Assembly: GCA_023014335.1 (NCBI GenBank)
Contig: JAECYW010000005.1
Span: forward strand, 2,480,001 to 2,544,000
Origin: Galerina marginata
Lineage: Eukaryota > Basidiomycota > Agaricomycetes > Agaricales > Galerinaceae
DNA: 64,000 nucleotides
Direction of reading: 5' to 3'
The stretch's first letter is position 1. Each line of letters begins with the position of its first letter. Both the position numbers and the translations under genes were made by a program. Below are positions 1 to 13,456 of the stretch, one piece after another. The notes beneath the pieces were generated by a model, which was given only the letters and a program-made list of their open reading frames with translations, ran no database searches and was not told where the DNA came from.

Positions 1-49
1 CCGTATAATATAATGATATAAAGATTAACGACCTAAATAAACCCTGTGT

Positions 50-3010
50 CTATTTTTGTTGGAAAAAGATGGCAGTGTAGGCAGGCACAACAATGTAGTT
101 GGGGGTAGCCTTCAGAGAGACCGTAGTCTATGTGCGGGTTCTTTAGCATAGGTCTATGTCGGGCCAAAAAGGAAAGGTTGCTTACCTGCCACTTGGCTAC
201 GCCCGCTGCACCACCGAAGTGGCGGACGAAGTACTGCCCTGCCGGAACATTCGACAAATCGAAGGCAATCGGAGTATCTGGGTTCTTATTGACGATAACT
301 AAAGTAAGTTTGCCTCCTTCTGTTCCGGCGTAGACGCCTTGGGTATCAGGGTTGGGAGTGGCGAGGTTCACTTGAGCGCTTGAACTGCCAAAGAAAGTTC
401 CGTATCTGAAGTTTCAGTCAAATCAGTCAATGCTCGAGTCACAGAACGATATATGCCTCCTACCCTCGGTAGAGCCAGTAGGCTAAGCCAACTGGACCCA
501 GCTCATCTGGAGTTGCCCAGTAGGTCGAGCTGTCCACTTGATACTTGCCCCAAATTCCGAGTACGTCGACAGTGACGAGACCGCCAGTGATATCGGTATC
601 GGCTGTGGAACTCCATTCACTGATGGAAAGTTTGGTTCCGGGATAGTTTATATCGATAAGAGTTTTGAAGCGAGGCACCAGGTTGATAGACGTCGGGTTC
701 CATTGGTGGTTCTGGGGGCTGGATCCAACCCATGATTCGTCAACGTATCCAGTATCCTTCAGAAAGATAACATCAGAGTTGGGTGCAATGGTAAGAAAGT
801 GTATCGCACCCAGAGACTGCGGGTGGCTCTTAGCCTCAAAGCCTTGGCTGCAGCATCGTTCGCGCTGGTATCGGCTTGGAAGTAATAATGGATATCAAGA
901 TAATCTAGAAGTCTCTTTCCTGTTGAGTGTTCGTTCTGCTTCATCTGCGCGAGGAACCACGGGAGGAAGTCGATGTTGTTATGTGCTGTATTATCACTAT
1001 AGCCAATAGAACTGGTCCAGTCTAGGAAACTATTAGACAACATCGCCGATAGCTACGTTTGGAGACTCACAATACCACCACGAGCAAGTGGAAGGTGCAA
1101 CAACGAGGACATCTGGAAGCGCCTCTTTCGCTGCTGTTGCAAAGCTAATAACCCGAGACAACTCCTCGTCGTAACCCATAAGCCTGTTGGGTATTTTAGT
1201 CAGAAAAAAAAGTATAATACGAGGTGCTCACACTGGATGCATATCTTGGTGAGTGTTACTCGCAATTTCGATTTCGTTATCGATGGCAACCATGAGTGGC
1301 TTGTTGGCCAGTCCAGAGAGCCACTGCTTTGCGGCTGTAGTGTTCCAGGGGACGTATGCGTCGCTTTGGTTGGGAACGGGCGTGATATAGGAACCATTTG
1401 GGAATAGCCCATTGCCAGCATCTCCGTTGTACGGGTCAAATGCCTCTTGATCTATAAAGTGGTCAAGAGGCAGAAGATGACAAGAGTTTTTTATTGGACG
1501 AACCTGGATAAACTGATTTGGAATAAGAGTAAGAAGTAGCATCCTTGGATACCCAGTCAAGACTGGAACGATATAAGCATCCTTTTGTTTTATGAGTGAG
1601 ACAAAAACTAACGCTGGAATGGTAAGCAATGAATCAGAACCAGCCCCATGAACCCATCCAATCCAGTCATCAGCATTGCCATCGTCGGCGACCCGATTCT
1701 CAAAGTACCAATCGTTTCCAGCATTTGTGAAGTCGCCGAAGGGATTGTAGGCGGTTACTGCGTTTCCTCCCCACCGAGACACGGTAACACCGAGGTGCTG
1801 AATGTAACTCGCGGAAGTGGGGAAGTTGACGCCGTAGATATGAGGGTTAATCGGGAAGTTAACTTGCTGCACAATGCTGCAAATGCCTCGTTAGAGGTTT
1901 TTCTAGGTATATTGCTGTATAGACTTGCCTTCCATATTGCACAGTAGGTAACACATGAGAGAATGTTGTATTTCCTGCCGTAATTGTTAGATTTCCCGAC
2001 TGGAAAGTGGATGCCAATGTCAAGTAGGTGATAGTCTTTGCGGGAGTATCAACGGGATTATAGGTCGTTAGATTGACGACTTTGATTGGCTGGAAAAGGT
2101 TTAAATAGTCAGTCGCAGAAATAAAATATGGGCTTAGAAGAATTTCACCGATCCGTTAAGGACAACATGTACACTGGCTAAATCAACAGCTCCAACGGTC
2201 GTAACAGCGACGACATCACCAGCGAGTGGCTCCGCACTCAAGAACTCTGGCGTAACCACAATTTCCTGTAAATTCGATTTCAGTATTTGTCATTATATTA
2301 TGTTCATGGTGAATGCTTACGCTGACTAGAACGACGTTGTCCAGATAGTACTTTTAATGGTAAATTCATGAGGGTCGACGCATTAAAACATGCCAGTTTG
2401 ACTCACGAACGCGCCATTTCCACCAGCCTGGAAAGTTAGACGGTCCCAAGTACCGGCACCCTATAGAGAATAGCTTCAGCATTGCCTCTGAAATCGGTAA
2501 AGGAACAATGTTACCAGTTGAGAGCCAGTTCCAGGAAGGTTATTGAAATCAATTAGAAGCGATGAGAATGTACCACTGACGACAGTCTTGCTGATTGTAG
2601 ACAAAGCAATGGAAGGAGACTGACTACCATCAGCGGTTGACTGAACAAAAATTGTGATATCTGGTTCGGGGCCCTGTAAAAAGGAAATGAATGGTATTAT
2701 TAGTCTCCGGGTGTTAGAGAAACTGAAGGGCTGGTGAACGTACAGCAATGTCGAATCGGAGTCCAGCGTAGTCAGGGAAGGTGCCTTCGAGCTTGACGGA
2801 CAACGCGGCATACTGCGTAGAATTGACAAAGATCGAGCTACCACTGGCGCCAGAGAATAGATCCGTGTCTGCGAAGTTGATGTCGCTACTCCAGCTCCAG
2901 TTCTCCCATCCTTGGGCAAGAGCGTTGTCTGTGTATATGTTCAAGTCTTCGGTGGCCCCCTGGACGAATTGGAGTGTCGCGAACGCAATGCACGCGACGA
3001 AGCGTAACAT
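50..3010 (-). CDS. Secreted glycoside hydrolase family 44 (endoglucanase/xyloglucanase type), complete
   Basis: Multi-exon gene of roughly 740 residues. The start at 3010 gives a signal peptide (MLRFVACIAFATLQFVQG). The N-terminal third (exons down to about 2160) is a beta-rich, carbohydrate-binding-like module. The catalytic barrel begins at INPHIYGVNFP and continues with SRWGGNAVTAYNPFGD and WYFENR, typical of GH44. DNEIEIASNTHQDMHP near 1240-1300 holds the likely acid/base Glu, and KLSISEWSS near 600 the likely nucleophile Glu. The last exon (127-50) encodes a short beta tail ending FFQQK before the stop. GH44 enzymes cut beta-1,4-glucans and xyloglucan, so a role in extracellular plant cell-wall breakdown is expected. 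No frameshift is seen. Substrate preference cannot be read from the sequence; the family call is firm. Confidence 0.85.
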
Positions 3011-3719
3011 TTTAAGCTTTATGACCATGCCTGTAGCACGCGAGAGAAAGTTGCCGCAACGTCTCTTTGAACTAAGCTCTACATGGCCTCCTAATGCTGT
3101 ATCTATACTCCCTAGAAAGACGTATTTTTGTGGTTTTGCGGGCGGAATTCGGGTAATTGGATTGCGTTGGAGAATTCGCGGCGCAATGATAGAAAGTGCG
3201 GGCACATCAGCATAAAAGTCATGTGTCGTTTAATGAACGCAATCCCAGTATCATCAAGTTAAGAGAGTACTTCGACAGCATGTGGGTTTGAGGTTTTCAA
3301 GAATCGTGCGGTGGCAAGGACAACGGGGACCACGGAGTTTTTGGATTGCGCTACGGTTCAACTTTATCCGAGGATGAGGCCGAGTGAGGTCATGTCGGAA
3401 ACTACCTCCAAATCGTGGAGGTCAACGAAAGAAAGACAAGAAAGTGAAGAAAAGATTATGAGCGCAGTGATTCGGAATATGCCGGGCAATCATCTTGCTG
3501 GGTGTTGCTGTTTCTACTTGGATTTTTGGGCTAAACGTGTAGATAATTCAATGCCGATGTAACCCATGTTGATATAATTAGCGTCCTTCGTCGATAACTA
3601 AAATAGTCTATCTCAAAAATAGTCGTCAATGTAGATAATTAGAAGTACAAATGCTGAATTAAAAATGTCCGAACAGTCCTCCGCGCCGAAAAAAAGAACA
3701 AAACAAAACGGCAAAACAG
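3011..3719. other. Intergenic, promoter side of the GH44 gene
   Basis: About 700 bases between the 3' end of the large minus-strand gene and the GH44 start. It should hold the GH44 promoter and the terminator of the upstream gene. An 83-codon plus-strand frame (3311-3562) has no recognisable content. Nothing else is seen. Confidence 0.5.
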
Positions 3720-6700
3720 TCAGCTGTTCGGCGTCCTGGGTTCAATAATGTCGACCATGACGCTATCTTCATCGAGACCAAAACTCTCTTCAAATTCTTC
3801 CAATAAATCTTTTGTCTCGTTTACAACTGCTGCCAGAGCTTGCTGTTTGCTCCACGTTTCCAGTGCAGCATCTTCATCTTTATCCTTCCCCACAGACATA
3901 GACGACGAGGTGTGGGATGCTCTTATTTCAGGCATTGGGAGTAGGAGGTCATAGCCCATGAAGGCCTGAACTCCGCGTATGCGCCTATAGGTTTCTTCTA
4001 TCAGCTTCAGTGATTTGATCTTAGTTGCTCGTGCGGTCGTTGACGAATCAACGCCATCTGTGCTTATTCTACTCGCCCTTACACCGGCAATTCCTGGCAA
4101 GCCAGCACCTATCATTGGGGAGGAAATAGGAAGAAATGCAGCAGGCGAAGTAGGGCCTAGATGCACAATTTTTGGTAGGCCTGGACGATCGTGTGGTGAG
4201 ATTGGCGAAATCTGATATCCTGGTCGTCTGCTGGGGATTTCGAGGAGGGAAGGTGATGGCATTAAGCTGGAAGACGAGGCCATAATCCGTGGCGAGGAGT
4301 CGGGAGAGGGTGCCAATAAACCGGATGCACGTTGACGCGATTTTGAGAAGAGTGACGTGGACACTCGCCGACTGCTAGGTGAGGCAGGAAAGGGACTAAG
4401 CCCGCCGCTGCTTCCTGCCTGACGCTGAAGTTCTTGATCGAGGGCTACGACCTTCTCCATTATAAGTATCTTGAGTTGCATGCGGAGAGGACTGCGATAG
4501 GCGCATGCAAACTCAAGCATAGACCATAACGAGTAATCTATAATTCGGGGGCGAGAAAGTCGGCGTGGGCGGTCGGTATTGAATATGGGTGACGCTGGGC
4601 GACTAAGGCCAGAAGATGTAGACATGAAGAGGTTCGAACCAGAGTTGGACATGTCGAATTGTCCGCTGGTTCGTGGAGATCCTGATGGCGTCGTGGTAGT
4701 AGAACTACTCTCCACCTGCAAAGCGAAAGTGGCGTTGCCTTCGGTAAGTATTGAATGACAGAAAGCTGCTATGCGTTCCCAGATGCCAACTCGGGGTAAG
4801 GAAGAGATATCCGCTGCACCTCGAATGACAACAACTTTGATAACTTGGAGAGCAGTCATGAATGTTGGGAGATGGGATCGCCAAAAAGCACTTTCTTGTC
4901 GTCCTTTATCGGATTTGGAGCGAAACGAACCTCCCAGGCCACGAGAATGTGTGTCATCTTCATCCCTACGACTTTTCTGACATGCATTTACAGCATAGAA
5001 AAGAAGGCGAAGCCAGGCAACTGATAACTTTGTACGATGCTCCTCTGTTCGCAGTCCATCCGTGATAATTTGCCCTTCAGTTTTCATTGCAAGAACTAGT
5101 GGCAGGACGACCCCGGCTAGAAATTGGTATGTGGGTGGACGCTTTTCTACTTCACCGATGACGTCGACGTCTTTAAGGAAGATAGCTTCTGCCAACAAAG
5201 AGATCAGGCTCGGCCGGTACTGCAATGTCATGAGCTGGTTCTCTGATGCTGCAAGGTCACAGGCAGCCAATCCTGCAGTACAGATCTCCCCAACAACAAC
5301 CTGAGAGAACACCGAATCAATGGCATACTGCGGCATTTGAGCCAACTCGAGGATCGTTTCGAAGACTCCGGTGAAATTGACAGCCAACATGTACGCGTGA
5401 AGGATTGGAGATAGTTCCCGGAGGAAAGCAACCACCGCCTTCGGCGCGGCTGGTTCTTCACGGCCAAGCAACATTTTGATAAAACTGGCGAGGAAATTAG
5501 CGAGAACTTCCATGTTTGTATCACCCCAGTCCTTCAGGAGACTCTTTACGACGTCCATTGCGTGCCTCGCAACGATAAGCGTAACCTGCCCTCCCGCTTC
5601 TCCAAAGGAAAGGACTAGCTTCAGGTAGTCAAGCCTCATGAGCTTGGAGTCACTTGGGGTCCTGGACCGTTCTTTGCTATTGTTCGCGGGTCCTGCTTCA
5701 GGATCTAGAAATGCGACGTCCTCGTCGCGGATCGACGGCTTGGGTAGATTGTCGCCGCCCTTCGGTTTGGAAAATGCCTTAACCATAATTGCACCAAGGG
5801 CGACAATGCCATCAGCGAGCACATTCCTGGTCGAGGCAGAAGCATTGTAGAGATGAGGAACGAGAAATCGCAATAATCCTAAGAAGTGCTGTGCTCTCGA
5901 TATCGAAAGGTCATGTGCGATCACAGTTAAGAATAAACGAACAAAGTTGTCCATGCTCAGATGACTACTTTCATATTCATCAGGAAGTTGGAGCGACATC
6001 TGACGACCGGTTTGTGATTCCACACGACGTATGGCTGCGAGAAACGTTTGGGGTTTTTCATCCGCTGTATGAATAATGAGAGCTTCCCGTTCCTCCGCCT
6101 TGTTTGCATTGCGAATGTCCGCTACATCCGCCGTACCAGGAGCAGAACCTTTCCGTAGGGATGCGAATAGATCAAAGACGCCTTTGGAGAACCAATCAAC
6201 TTCGATATCAGGAAGCATGGCTAATTGGCCGACGATGTTGATGGACTGGTAAAGGAAAGCTTCTTTATGCAGAGCGTAAAAACGGCTAATCGCATATTCA
6301 ACGGCGCCACGAATACCAGGGTGAGATGGTTTTTCGGTGTACACCTTGACCAGGGCAGGCATGAATAGAGTATATCCTCCGCCTGTCGTGAATAGTCTGC
6401 GGAATCGGGTGCTTGCTACCATAAACGCTTCATGAATATTGCATCAGTGTGTGCATTTTGCAGAAAAGCGGGAGGAAACCAACCTATCAAAACCTGGCTA
6501 ACGATGTTAGCGTCGTCACCATGTGCGATTAACGTTCGATTCAACCCGTCAATTAGAACTGCCAACTCATGCCGGTCACTCAAATGCCGATGCATCGAGC
6601 GGAAAATTTGGGCTACTAGAAGTATATAGCTCCGAGACAACACCAACGACAGAACTTCAACGGTTCCATTCTTAAGAGAGGGACGAGTGTCTGGCTGATG

Positions 6701-9700
6701 TTTTCTGGGCATGAAATCATACAGATCCAGACTCTTTGTCAGGCCCAGATCGTCAAGCGAAGGCAGGATCAATCGCGACATGTTCTTTCGGACCACTTGA
6801 ACGTCTTGATAGTTCCGCTTCAACATGGCAAGGAAGAACATATTCTGTGACACTCGGATCATAGTGATCGATACCAAAGTGGGAGGCACTGTTTCGAAAG
6901 GATCCCGAGATTCTTCGAGACTTCGCGGAAACATCGGGCCTTTGGGAGCTGAGGAGGCGAACCATAGAGATCCAGATGGAATGACAAAATGTTCGATTTT
7001 GGAACGGCGAATTTCTTTGATAGACATGCCGCTAACCTGTGTTGCGACACTCGCCAGGACTGGGATTACAAGAGAAAAATCATGAAGGGCGTCAACGGAG
7101 TCTGTGTCTTTTGAGATAAGTTTCAAGAAACCCGCCAAATTATTGAAGATATTATGGGTTAGAGGAGGAGGCAGCAACCGGTGGACATGCATCAGTGCCG
7201 TTAAGGTGGAAATTGCCAACTTAATATCTTTGTTGTCTCCAACCAGGTGCTCGAGAACAGGTCTTGTGAGGAGAGCAGGGTCGTTCCTCATGAGATCCAA
7301 AATAGTCGTCCTTGCAGCTGAAGCGATAGCGAAGTTTGGGTCGAACAATAATGTTGCAAGACGAGGAAAAATGAGGGTTAATGAGGGTACGAAGACAGCT
7401 CTTCGTTTCACCCCATTGATCGGACCTCCAGAACTGGAATTTCTGCGGAGAAGAGCGGAAGCGTCTTCGGGTTGCAGAGTTGGAGAGTTTGGCTTTCTTG
7501 GAGAAGGTTGTGGACTGGAAAGAGGGGAGTGAGGAGGCGCCAAGTCCGTGGTGCCTACTTCCATGCGATCCAGCTGGTTTGCTGGCAAGATGGACATCGG
7601 GGTTCGGATCCATTCCTGCAGAGGGTCAACAACCCCGGCATCCTCCTCCGCCCAACCGAGCTCTGCCAACCGCTGCCTCAACTCCAAGGGCACGTCGTCA
7701 TTATCCTTGTTCTCCTTGGAATCTTCAATATGAATGTAGAGACTGGTTCCGATATCCGTGGCAATAAATGGTAATGGCGGGCGGGCTAGCTTAAATGGAC
7801 GATGTGTTCTATCGGTCAAAAAGTTCTGTGTCATTATTTGGAATCTCCAATTGATCAAAATGGCAATTTTCCGGACACCTTCGAGTCGAGTGGTGTCGTC
7901 CGAACTTTAGGCAGACAGGATTTCAATTTGGTGACAATTGAATGATATGAATATCACCCACGTTTGCAAATCAACCTCAATAACAGCAAGCAAGTCCAAA
8001 GGCGTCTTCTCCGCGCATTGCATGAGCAAAAAACATGCCTGTAGTTTGGCTCAGCACCGATATCAATGATAAGAAAGAAAACAGACTGATGCAGTTGAAG
8101 ACGAATCAGAGTTGTCCAACAAACAATGTTCCCACAAAAGAGGTCCAAGACTTCTGTAATCTTCTTCCGCGATGAGGGTCGACATAGTGACAAAGAGTTT
8201 CAGGGCTTTGGAGGGATAACCTTTCGACAGAGAATCGATGAGCTTCCTGTGCTCGACAAAAGTAGCTGCAAGATCAAGGGGCTTTCCAGCCACTGCTTCA
8301 GCAACGGGGATGGCCTTGTATGCGGTCATGGCAAAAATTGTTGAAGTATGACGCTAAAACAGACGTAAGAATAGTAAAAGAAAATGGAGTCAAACACAAA
8401 ACAGTACCTTGTTGCTCTGCTGTACACTTTCTTGTGCAGCCATGTACAATCCTTGAACTCGCTCCATCGAATCAGTCACGTCCTGTTCCAGGTCGCCAAG
8501 ATCTTCGTCCGCGAAAAAGATGTTGAACCACTGCAAAGTTCGCGACAACCACGGAGCACTGACAGCCAAATAAATTAGGGAAGGGAGTCAAAGCCGTCAA
8601 TAAGGAACACTTACGGCTTCACTGATCGAGTCAGTAACCTGAATTCACGAAACAGAACGCAAATTAGCAAGCGCTGTGACGGAGGAAGCAGAGTCGTCCG
8701 TTCCTGCACACCAAAGTTAATTCAGAAGTCTGTCATGAAACTACGTCACAATTACCTTCGCCTCAATCATCAACCATAAACGTCCCTCCAATTGCGTTAC
8801 GAATCGTATAACTTCAGCAACCCTGGCATCGGACGTCTGGGAAATGAGTTTATCAACCCCCATACAGCGATTCGACGAGTGGGACTCACGGTCGCAGATG
8901 CCTCCTTCTCAAGTCTGATTTTCTGAATCTTCCCAATTAGCTCAACAAGGAGAACGAGCTGGCCAAGACGAGCAACGCCCCACTGGCCTTGCATACCCTC
9001 CGGACTGACACTATCTGCATTGCCCAGTAGGGCCATGCACATCATCTCCACATCGCGTACCCAATAGTCTTCGACATACTTTGAGTGCACTTGTAGGGTA
9101 CAAAGATGGTTGACTACAATGACTTCTTTGTCGGAGGCAGTACATGCAAACAGTGGCCTGAAGAACACAGGTGGCAGTGTCCTGGACAGCGAGGTAAGGA
9201 ACGAGGAAAGAGCCGCGAAGGGATGAGGAGGCGGGTTTTGGACGAGTTGCTGTATGTAAAATCTAAGTTTAGACAGGTGAGTAAAGAATGATGTAGCACG
9301 TACATCGTTTAGGATAGGGATAATGGATGAGAAAACAGGTTTCTTCAGGTCGGAGGGTAAGTACTTCAACAAAGAAGAAAGAATGGCGATGGAGGTTGAC
9401 CAATCCCCAGCAATCTACCGAATAGAAACAATTCCGTTAACCTTCGTTAAACACAGGAGAAAGCGACATCACTTACCACTTGCTGAAAGTTCCGCTCCAG
9501 AACGACTTTCCAGGGAGAAGCATCCCCGGCCCTGTACCACTGGCACAACGTATTCATGGCCCACTTAACCAACTCTTTCATTCCATCAGGGGAAGCATCT
9601 GCAAATCCAGGACGAGGAGCCCCAAAGATATCAGACTTCGGGCTACTCATGGAATTTCCAGAATCAACATCCACACATATAATTTCCAATAGAACCCTAG

Positions 9701-11766
9701 CAACACGGATCCTTGTATCGACCACGACTGTCTCCTGGAGCTCAGTGCCATTATTCAGAGCTTCAGCTTCGGGAATGACTCTGCTTTGCAGGATTGAGAC
9801 TAGACGTGGTGGGATTCTAGAGTTTCTTGTTTGGTAGTCGAGACTGTTTATAGAGGAAGACGATGAATATGAGGAAGACGAAAACGAGCGAGGTGAATGG
9901 GTAGAGGTGGACGGTGTCGCGGAGGCCAGAGAAATGAAAGGCTGGAGCAACGCCAGAGAAAGTCGACAGAACGAGCTCAATTTCCGACTGGAAATGGCAG
10001 CTTGGAGCGTTGTCCATGCATCAAATGGCGGAGGTGGCCAATAGTGCTGGGAGGAGGGTAAATTTCGTCAGCACACATTTCTTGCGAAGATGGAGCAAAG
10101 GGAGAAAGTACCCACCTCAATTGCGTTGCAGAATAGCCACTCTCCAGTCGCCGAGCTATCTTCGATAGTGTTTACCAACGAATCCAAAAATACTGCCCGC
10201 CTTACAGTGCTTAGGTGTCGGCTGTCTGCAGCTGCGAATTCCGTGCCATATACTTTCTGTACCTCTTCATCGTCAAGCTCTCCGAGCGAGCCGGAAAGGA
10301 ACTGCGGTATTAATTCTTGGAGGAGATTGATGTCTGGATGCGGAGGTTGTTGGAAGTTGGCTGAAGCAAATGGAAAAGGATTTCGCAGAGCCGGCGAGGA
10401 GGGGTACCGATTGTCAATGTTCGTAGACAAACGGTAAAGCAATACCAGAAGCAGCAACAGGCCGCTGGAGATAGACTTGAAGCCTGTAATTGTTAGGAGG
10501 ATTCTGTTCCTGTCCCCCGGGACGAGAAGACGCCATAGCGAACCCAGAATCCGTGTACGAGCTGAGCTCGGTGGAAGGCTTCCAGCAGCTTTGGTGCACC
10601 ACAAACAGCGTTCAACACTGGCTGCCTGAAACATTCGAGTCCGTGAGTTAGTTGTGTTGACACAGAGAAGGTTGCCGACGACTATGTACCTCGTCAAAAG
10701 GACTCCAACTCTTGGATAACAATTCGAACGTCTCCATGGCTGTAATTTTTTCTTCCTCCAGTTTTGCAGCAGGATATTTGAAAGGAGTCAGAAAAGGACA
10801 TAGCAGCGTCGATAGAACTTGACTCTCGTGCGGTAGATTCAGAGCAACGTTCAATTCTGGCGAACTTGCATGATAGAAGAGAATCTGGTAAAGGAAACGA
10901 AGAGAGGGTCCTGCTGTGCCCAATGATGCTGTGGACTGGGTCGCTAGAGACGCAACGGACTGCGGCCGGCGCATATAATCCATCTTCTTCCCTGCAGTGG
11001 AAACAGTCGAGGCCACAGTTGTCGTACCAGTCAAATTCGTGGTTGAGCCCTGAACATCTCTCTCCTTCCCAAACCTTTGCCCCTCTGGATACCTAGCTAT
11101 GGCACACCCGCGCAGAATTTCCTCTCCTAGTTTGCGCGTATCATCGGCCATATCGCGTGCTTGTTCGACCACTTGTTTGAAACCTAATCTTGCAAGACGC
11201 GAAGGTTTGGGCGTGGTGGACCTTGAGGGTAGGTTGTTCTGAACAGAGGACTGAGCCGATGCAGGTCGTATTGGAGGCGTCATTGGGCGACTAGGGCCAG
11301 GAAGAACATGCTGCCTCAGATTTTCCCAACGGGCTCTTGTTGGCGAAGGAGTGGCTGATTGAATATCTGGAGTAAAAGACCGCTGAGGCTTTATTGCAAT
11401 TGGCCGAACAGGCTCTAATCTTGGTGAAGTTGGAAGGTCTCGAAAGGGGTCTGAATTTGACGGAAGACGATTGGATACCCAAGTGGAACCAGATTCCTCC
11501 ATAGGCCGGGGCTCTGGGATGGGTTCCGTCGCCTGTTTGACATGCCTGGATTGTTGGACTACCCCCTCGAATTCGCCATCGCCTTCCTGGACATTTGAGA
11601 GGTCAAATGCATTCAAAGGTCGTGGCCCTTTCGGAGTTTCCAATGCAGATGACCGACGCGACGAGGACCCAGATTTGAGAGAGTCGATAGAGAAAAGACG
11701 ACGAGGTTTTGGTCTTTTGAGGTCGTTATCCATGCGCTCATCGTGGTCGCCTTTCGTCGTTGGCAT
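3720..11766 (-). CDS. Very large helical-repeat-type protein, possibly fungal UNC80-like
   Basis: One gene of roughly 2,200 residues joined across many short introns. The first exon (11766 to about 10691) is Ser/Pro/Arg-rich and probably disordered. The following exons are long amphipathic helical segments, as in armadillo/HEAT proteins. Continuity is supported at joins: a small exon near 8000-8060 reads CFLLMQCAEKTPLDLLAVIE and leads to GVRKIAILINWRFQIMTQ, and the join near 6430 gives VLIAFMVASTRFRRLFTTGG. The C-terminal exon of about 890 codons contains conserved-looking GYTLFMPALVKVYTEKPSHP and then a Ser/Pro-rich low-complexity tail. Helical arrangement and the RFQ and RLFTTGG blocks suggest the fungal relatives of UNC80, a channel-complex scaffold in animals. 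That name is from memory and weak; another armadillo-type scaffold is possible. It looks intact and host-encoded. Confidence 0.6.
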
Positions 11767-12814
11767 TTGGTGTCGGAGACGACGGCCCTCATCGAAAGCA
11801 ACATCCGTTCATCAAACCATTTGCAACGGCCGGGCTACCCGGGCTTCTGCTTGGTTGTGCTTGGTTTCAAGGTTATTGCCTCAAGTCTCTTTCTTCGTAA
11901 TTTCCACCATCTCTTCTCGCTGATATCTCCATTGTCAAGCCTTCATAAAAATCTTGAAGGGACTTGCTACATGCTCATCTGTATTATTTGGAGGCTCTCT
12001 CCGACACACGTTTAAAATAGCTGAAGAGACGACTACGGCGGCGGGGTAGTAACTTGGGGGACTCAGCGACTAGAAAGATAACACGGCATGATTTTCTCAG
12101 AACAAAGATGATAGATGACAATCTCAGGCTATCCATTCTCTATGCATCAGGGAGTCCTAATTTCCAGGCTCTCAGTATTGTCTATGCGCCGTGCGGACGA
12201 TTTAACCCGCATTGATCACTGCACCCCAGACCCAATCCAGACCTGCCTCCCCAGCCCGACACAATTGATAGAAGCAAAAAAGAAGCAAGATACAAGACAT
12301 CAACGGGGTTTTGTTCTTCTCACATTGCTTGTCGTTTCAAGCCAGTTAACTCTCCCCCAACGTCAACAGCCGTCCAGCTGTCTGATCTGACGACAGTCTT
12401 CTGCTACTTATACCAGTGGTCTCTCCCCGGTCTGTAGTAAAACATGCCGCCGCAACGAAGGATATGATGTCGAACCGCCACCTATTTTCTATGACGCACC
12501 ACTTTGATTATTTCACTTTGAGTCTTTGACATTCAGCTTCTTTCGAGGAAAAAAATACCTGTTTGAATGCGGTCACTTTTACCGAGGTCTTACGGACTAA
12601 ACACCCTACGCGTTCAGCATTATTCTTCATTCAAGTCACTACAGTACCAACAACACCAACATGCAATACAACACCATTCACGCCCTCGTTTTCGCAAGCT
12701 CTTGCGGCCGCTACTGTCGCAACCAGCGTACCCCCCGCTAGCCAATACGACACTGGCAACCACGCCAGTGCTGTAAGAACTGGTATTTGTAGGCCAGAGC
12801 GTTCGAGACGAGGC
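11767..12814. other. Intergenic, promoter side of the large gene
   Basis: About 1 kb between the start of the large gene and the stop of the secreted cysteine-rich protein. Frames here are short and show no family signature. The region near 12410-12480 is pyrimidine-rich, as fungal promoters often are. Confidence 0.45.
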
Positions 12815-13456
12815 TTAGAAGGACGGGCATTGGCCGTCATTGGGGTCAATAAGGAAGTAGAAAGGAGTATCCTCACGACCCTGTCCCCATCCACCCTGAC
12901 CAAAATAAAAGTGAAGTAACTGATTTATCCTTTATTTTAAGGGGTATCACTTGCCTGTGTGCAGTCCGTCTCAACCCGATTCATCACTGATTTACACAAG
13001 TCTTCAATTGGCGTTGCTGCGTGGATATTATCCGAGTTAAATGCTCCCAGGTCACCTGCGTTGTATATATCCATCTTCAGCAGCATAAAGGTGACCTGCT
13101 TCATTATTATACGCACATTTATAGTTAGCCCCCTTGCTTTTGACATTATAACAACGACGGTCACTATCTCGAGGCTTGATCTGTGGAGTAGCGGTGAGTG
13201 ATATTATGCAAGAACCATAGAGATGTGCATACAGAGAGATTGGATACGCCCTTACAGAAATCGTCGATGAACTGCTTGCAGTCGTCCACAACGCCACCAC
13301 TATAACAGTTGACTTTTAACTGAGCGACTACTGGTACGGCGAGCAAGGCAAGTAGGACACTGTTTACTAGGATCTAATGGGGCAAAATCTCATGAACTGG
13401 GAAAACCTTGCCATGGGTTGTGGGATACGCACCAGACGGGGTTTTAGAGAATACAT
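12815..13456 (-). CDS. Small secreted cysteine-rich protein, about 131 residues, possibly Y3-like glycan-binding type
   Basis: Five exons were joined by hand. Exon 1 (13456-13433) is MYSLKPRL. Exon 2 from 13373 completes the signal peptide (SVLLALLAVPVVAQ) and gives VNCYSGGVVDDCKQFIDDFC. Exon 3 ends in KGANYKC. Exon 4 runs from DLGAFNS through EDLCKSVMNRVETDCTQ. Exon 5 (12895-12815) gives GGWGQGREDTPFYFLIDP and a final Cys. The mature protein has eight cysteines, fitting four disulfides, and the tail after the Gly-Gly-Trp turn is kept. The last intron uses a GC donor (GCAAGT) instead of GT, which is why simple frames miss the C-terminus. Spacing and tail recall small secreted basidiomycete proteins related to the glycan-binding Y3 protein; this match is from memory. 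It may act extracellularly by binding sugars. Confidence 0.6.

Noticed and set aside
3311..3562. 83-codon plus-strand frame between two genes
   Set aside because: No recognisable motif, no introns with neighbours, and lies in a promoter-sized gap.
3720..11766. Two or more separate genes
   Set aside because: Exon joins near 6430 and 7860-8060 stay in frame and give continuous helical sequence, so one gene is more likely.
12563..12919. 118-codon plus-strand frame
   Set aside because: Antisense to the last exon of the secreted cysteine-rich protein, whose minus-strand reading gives a coherent conserved tail.
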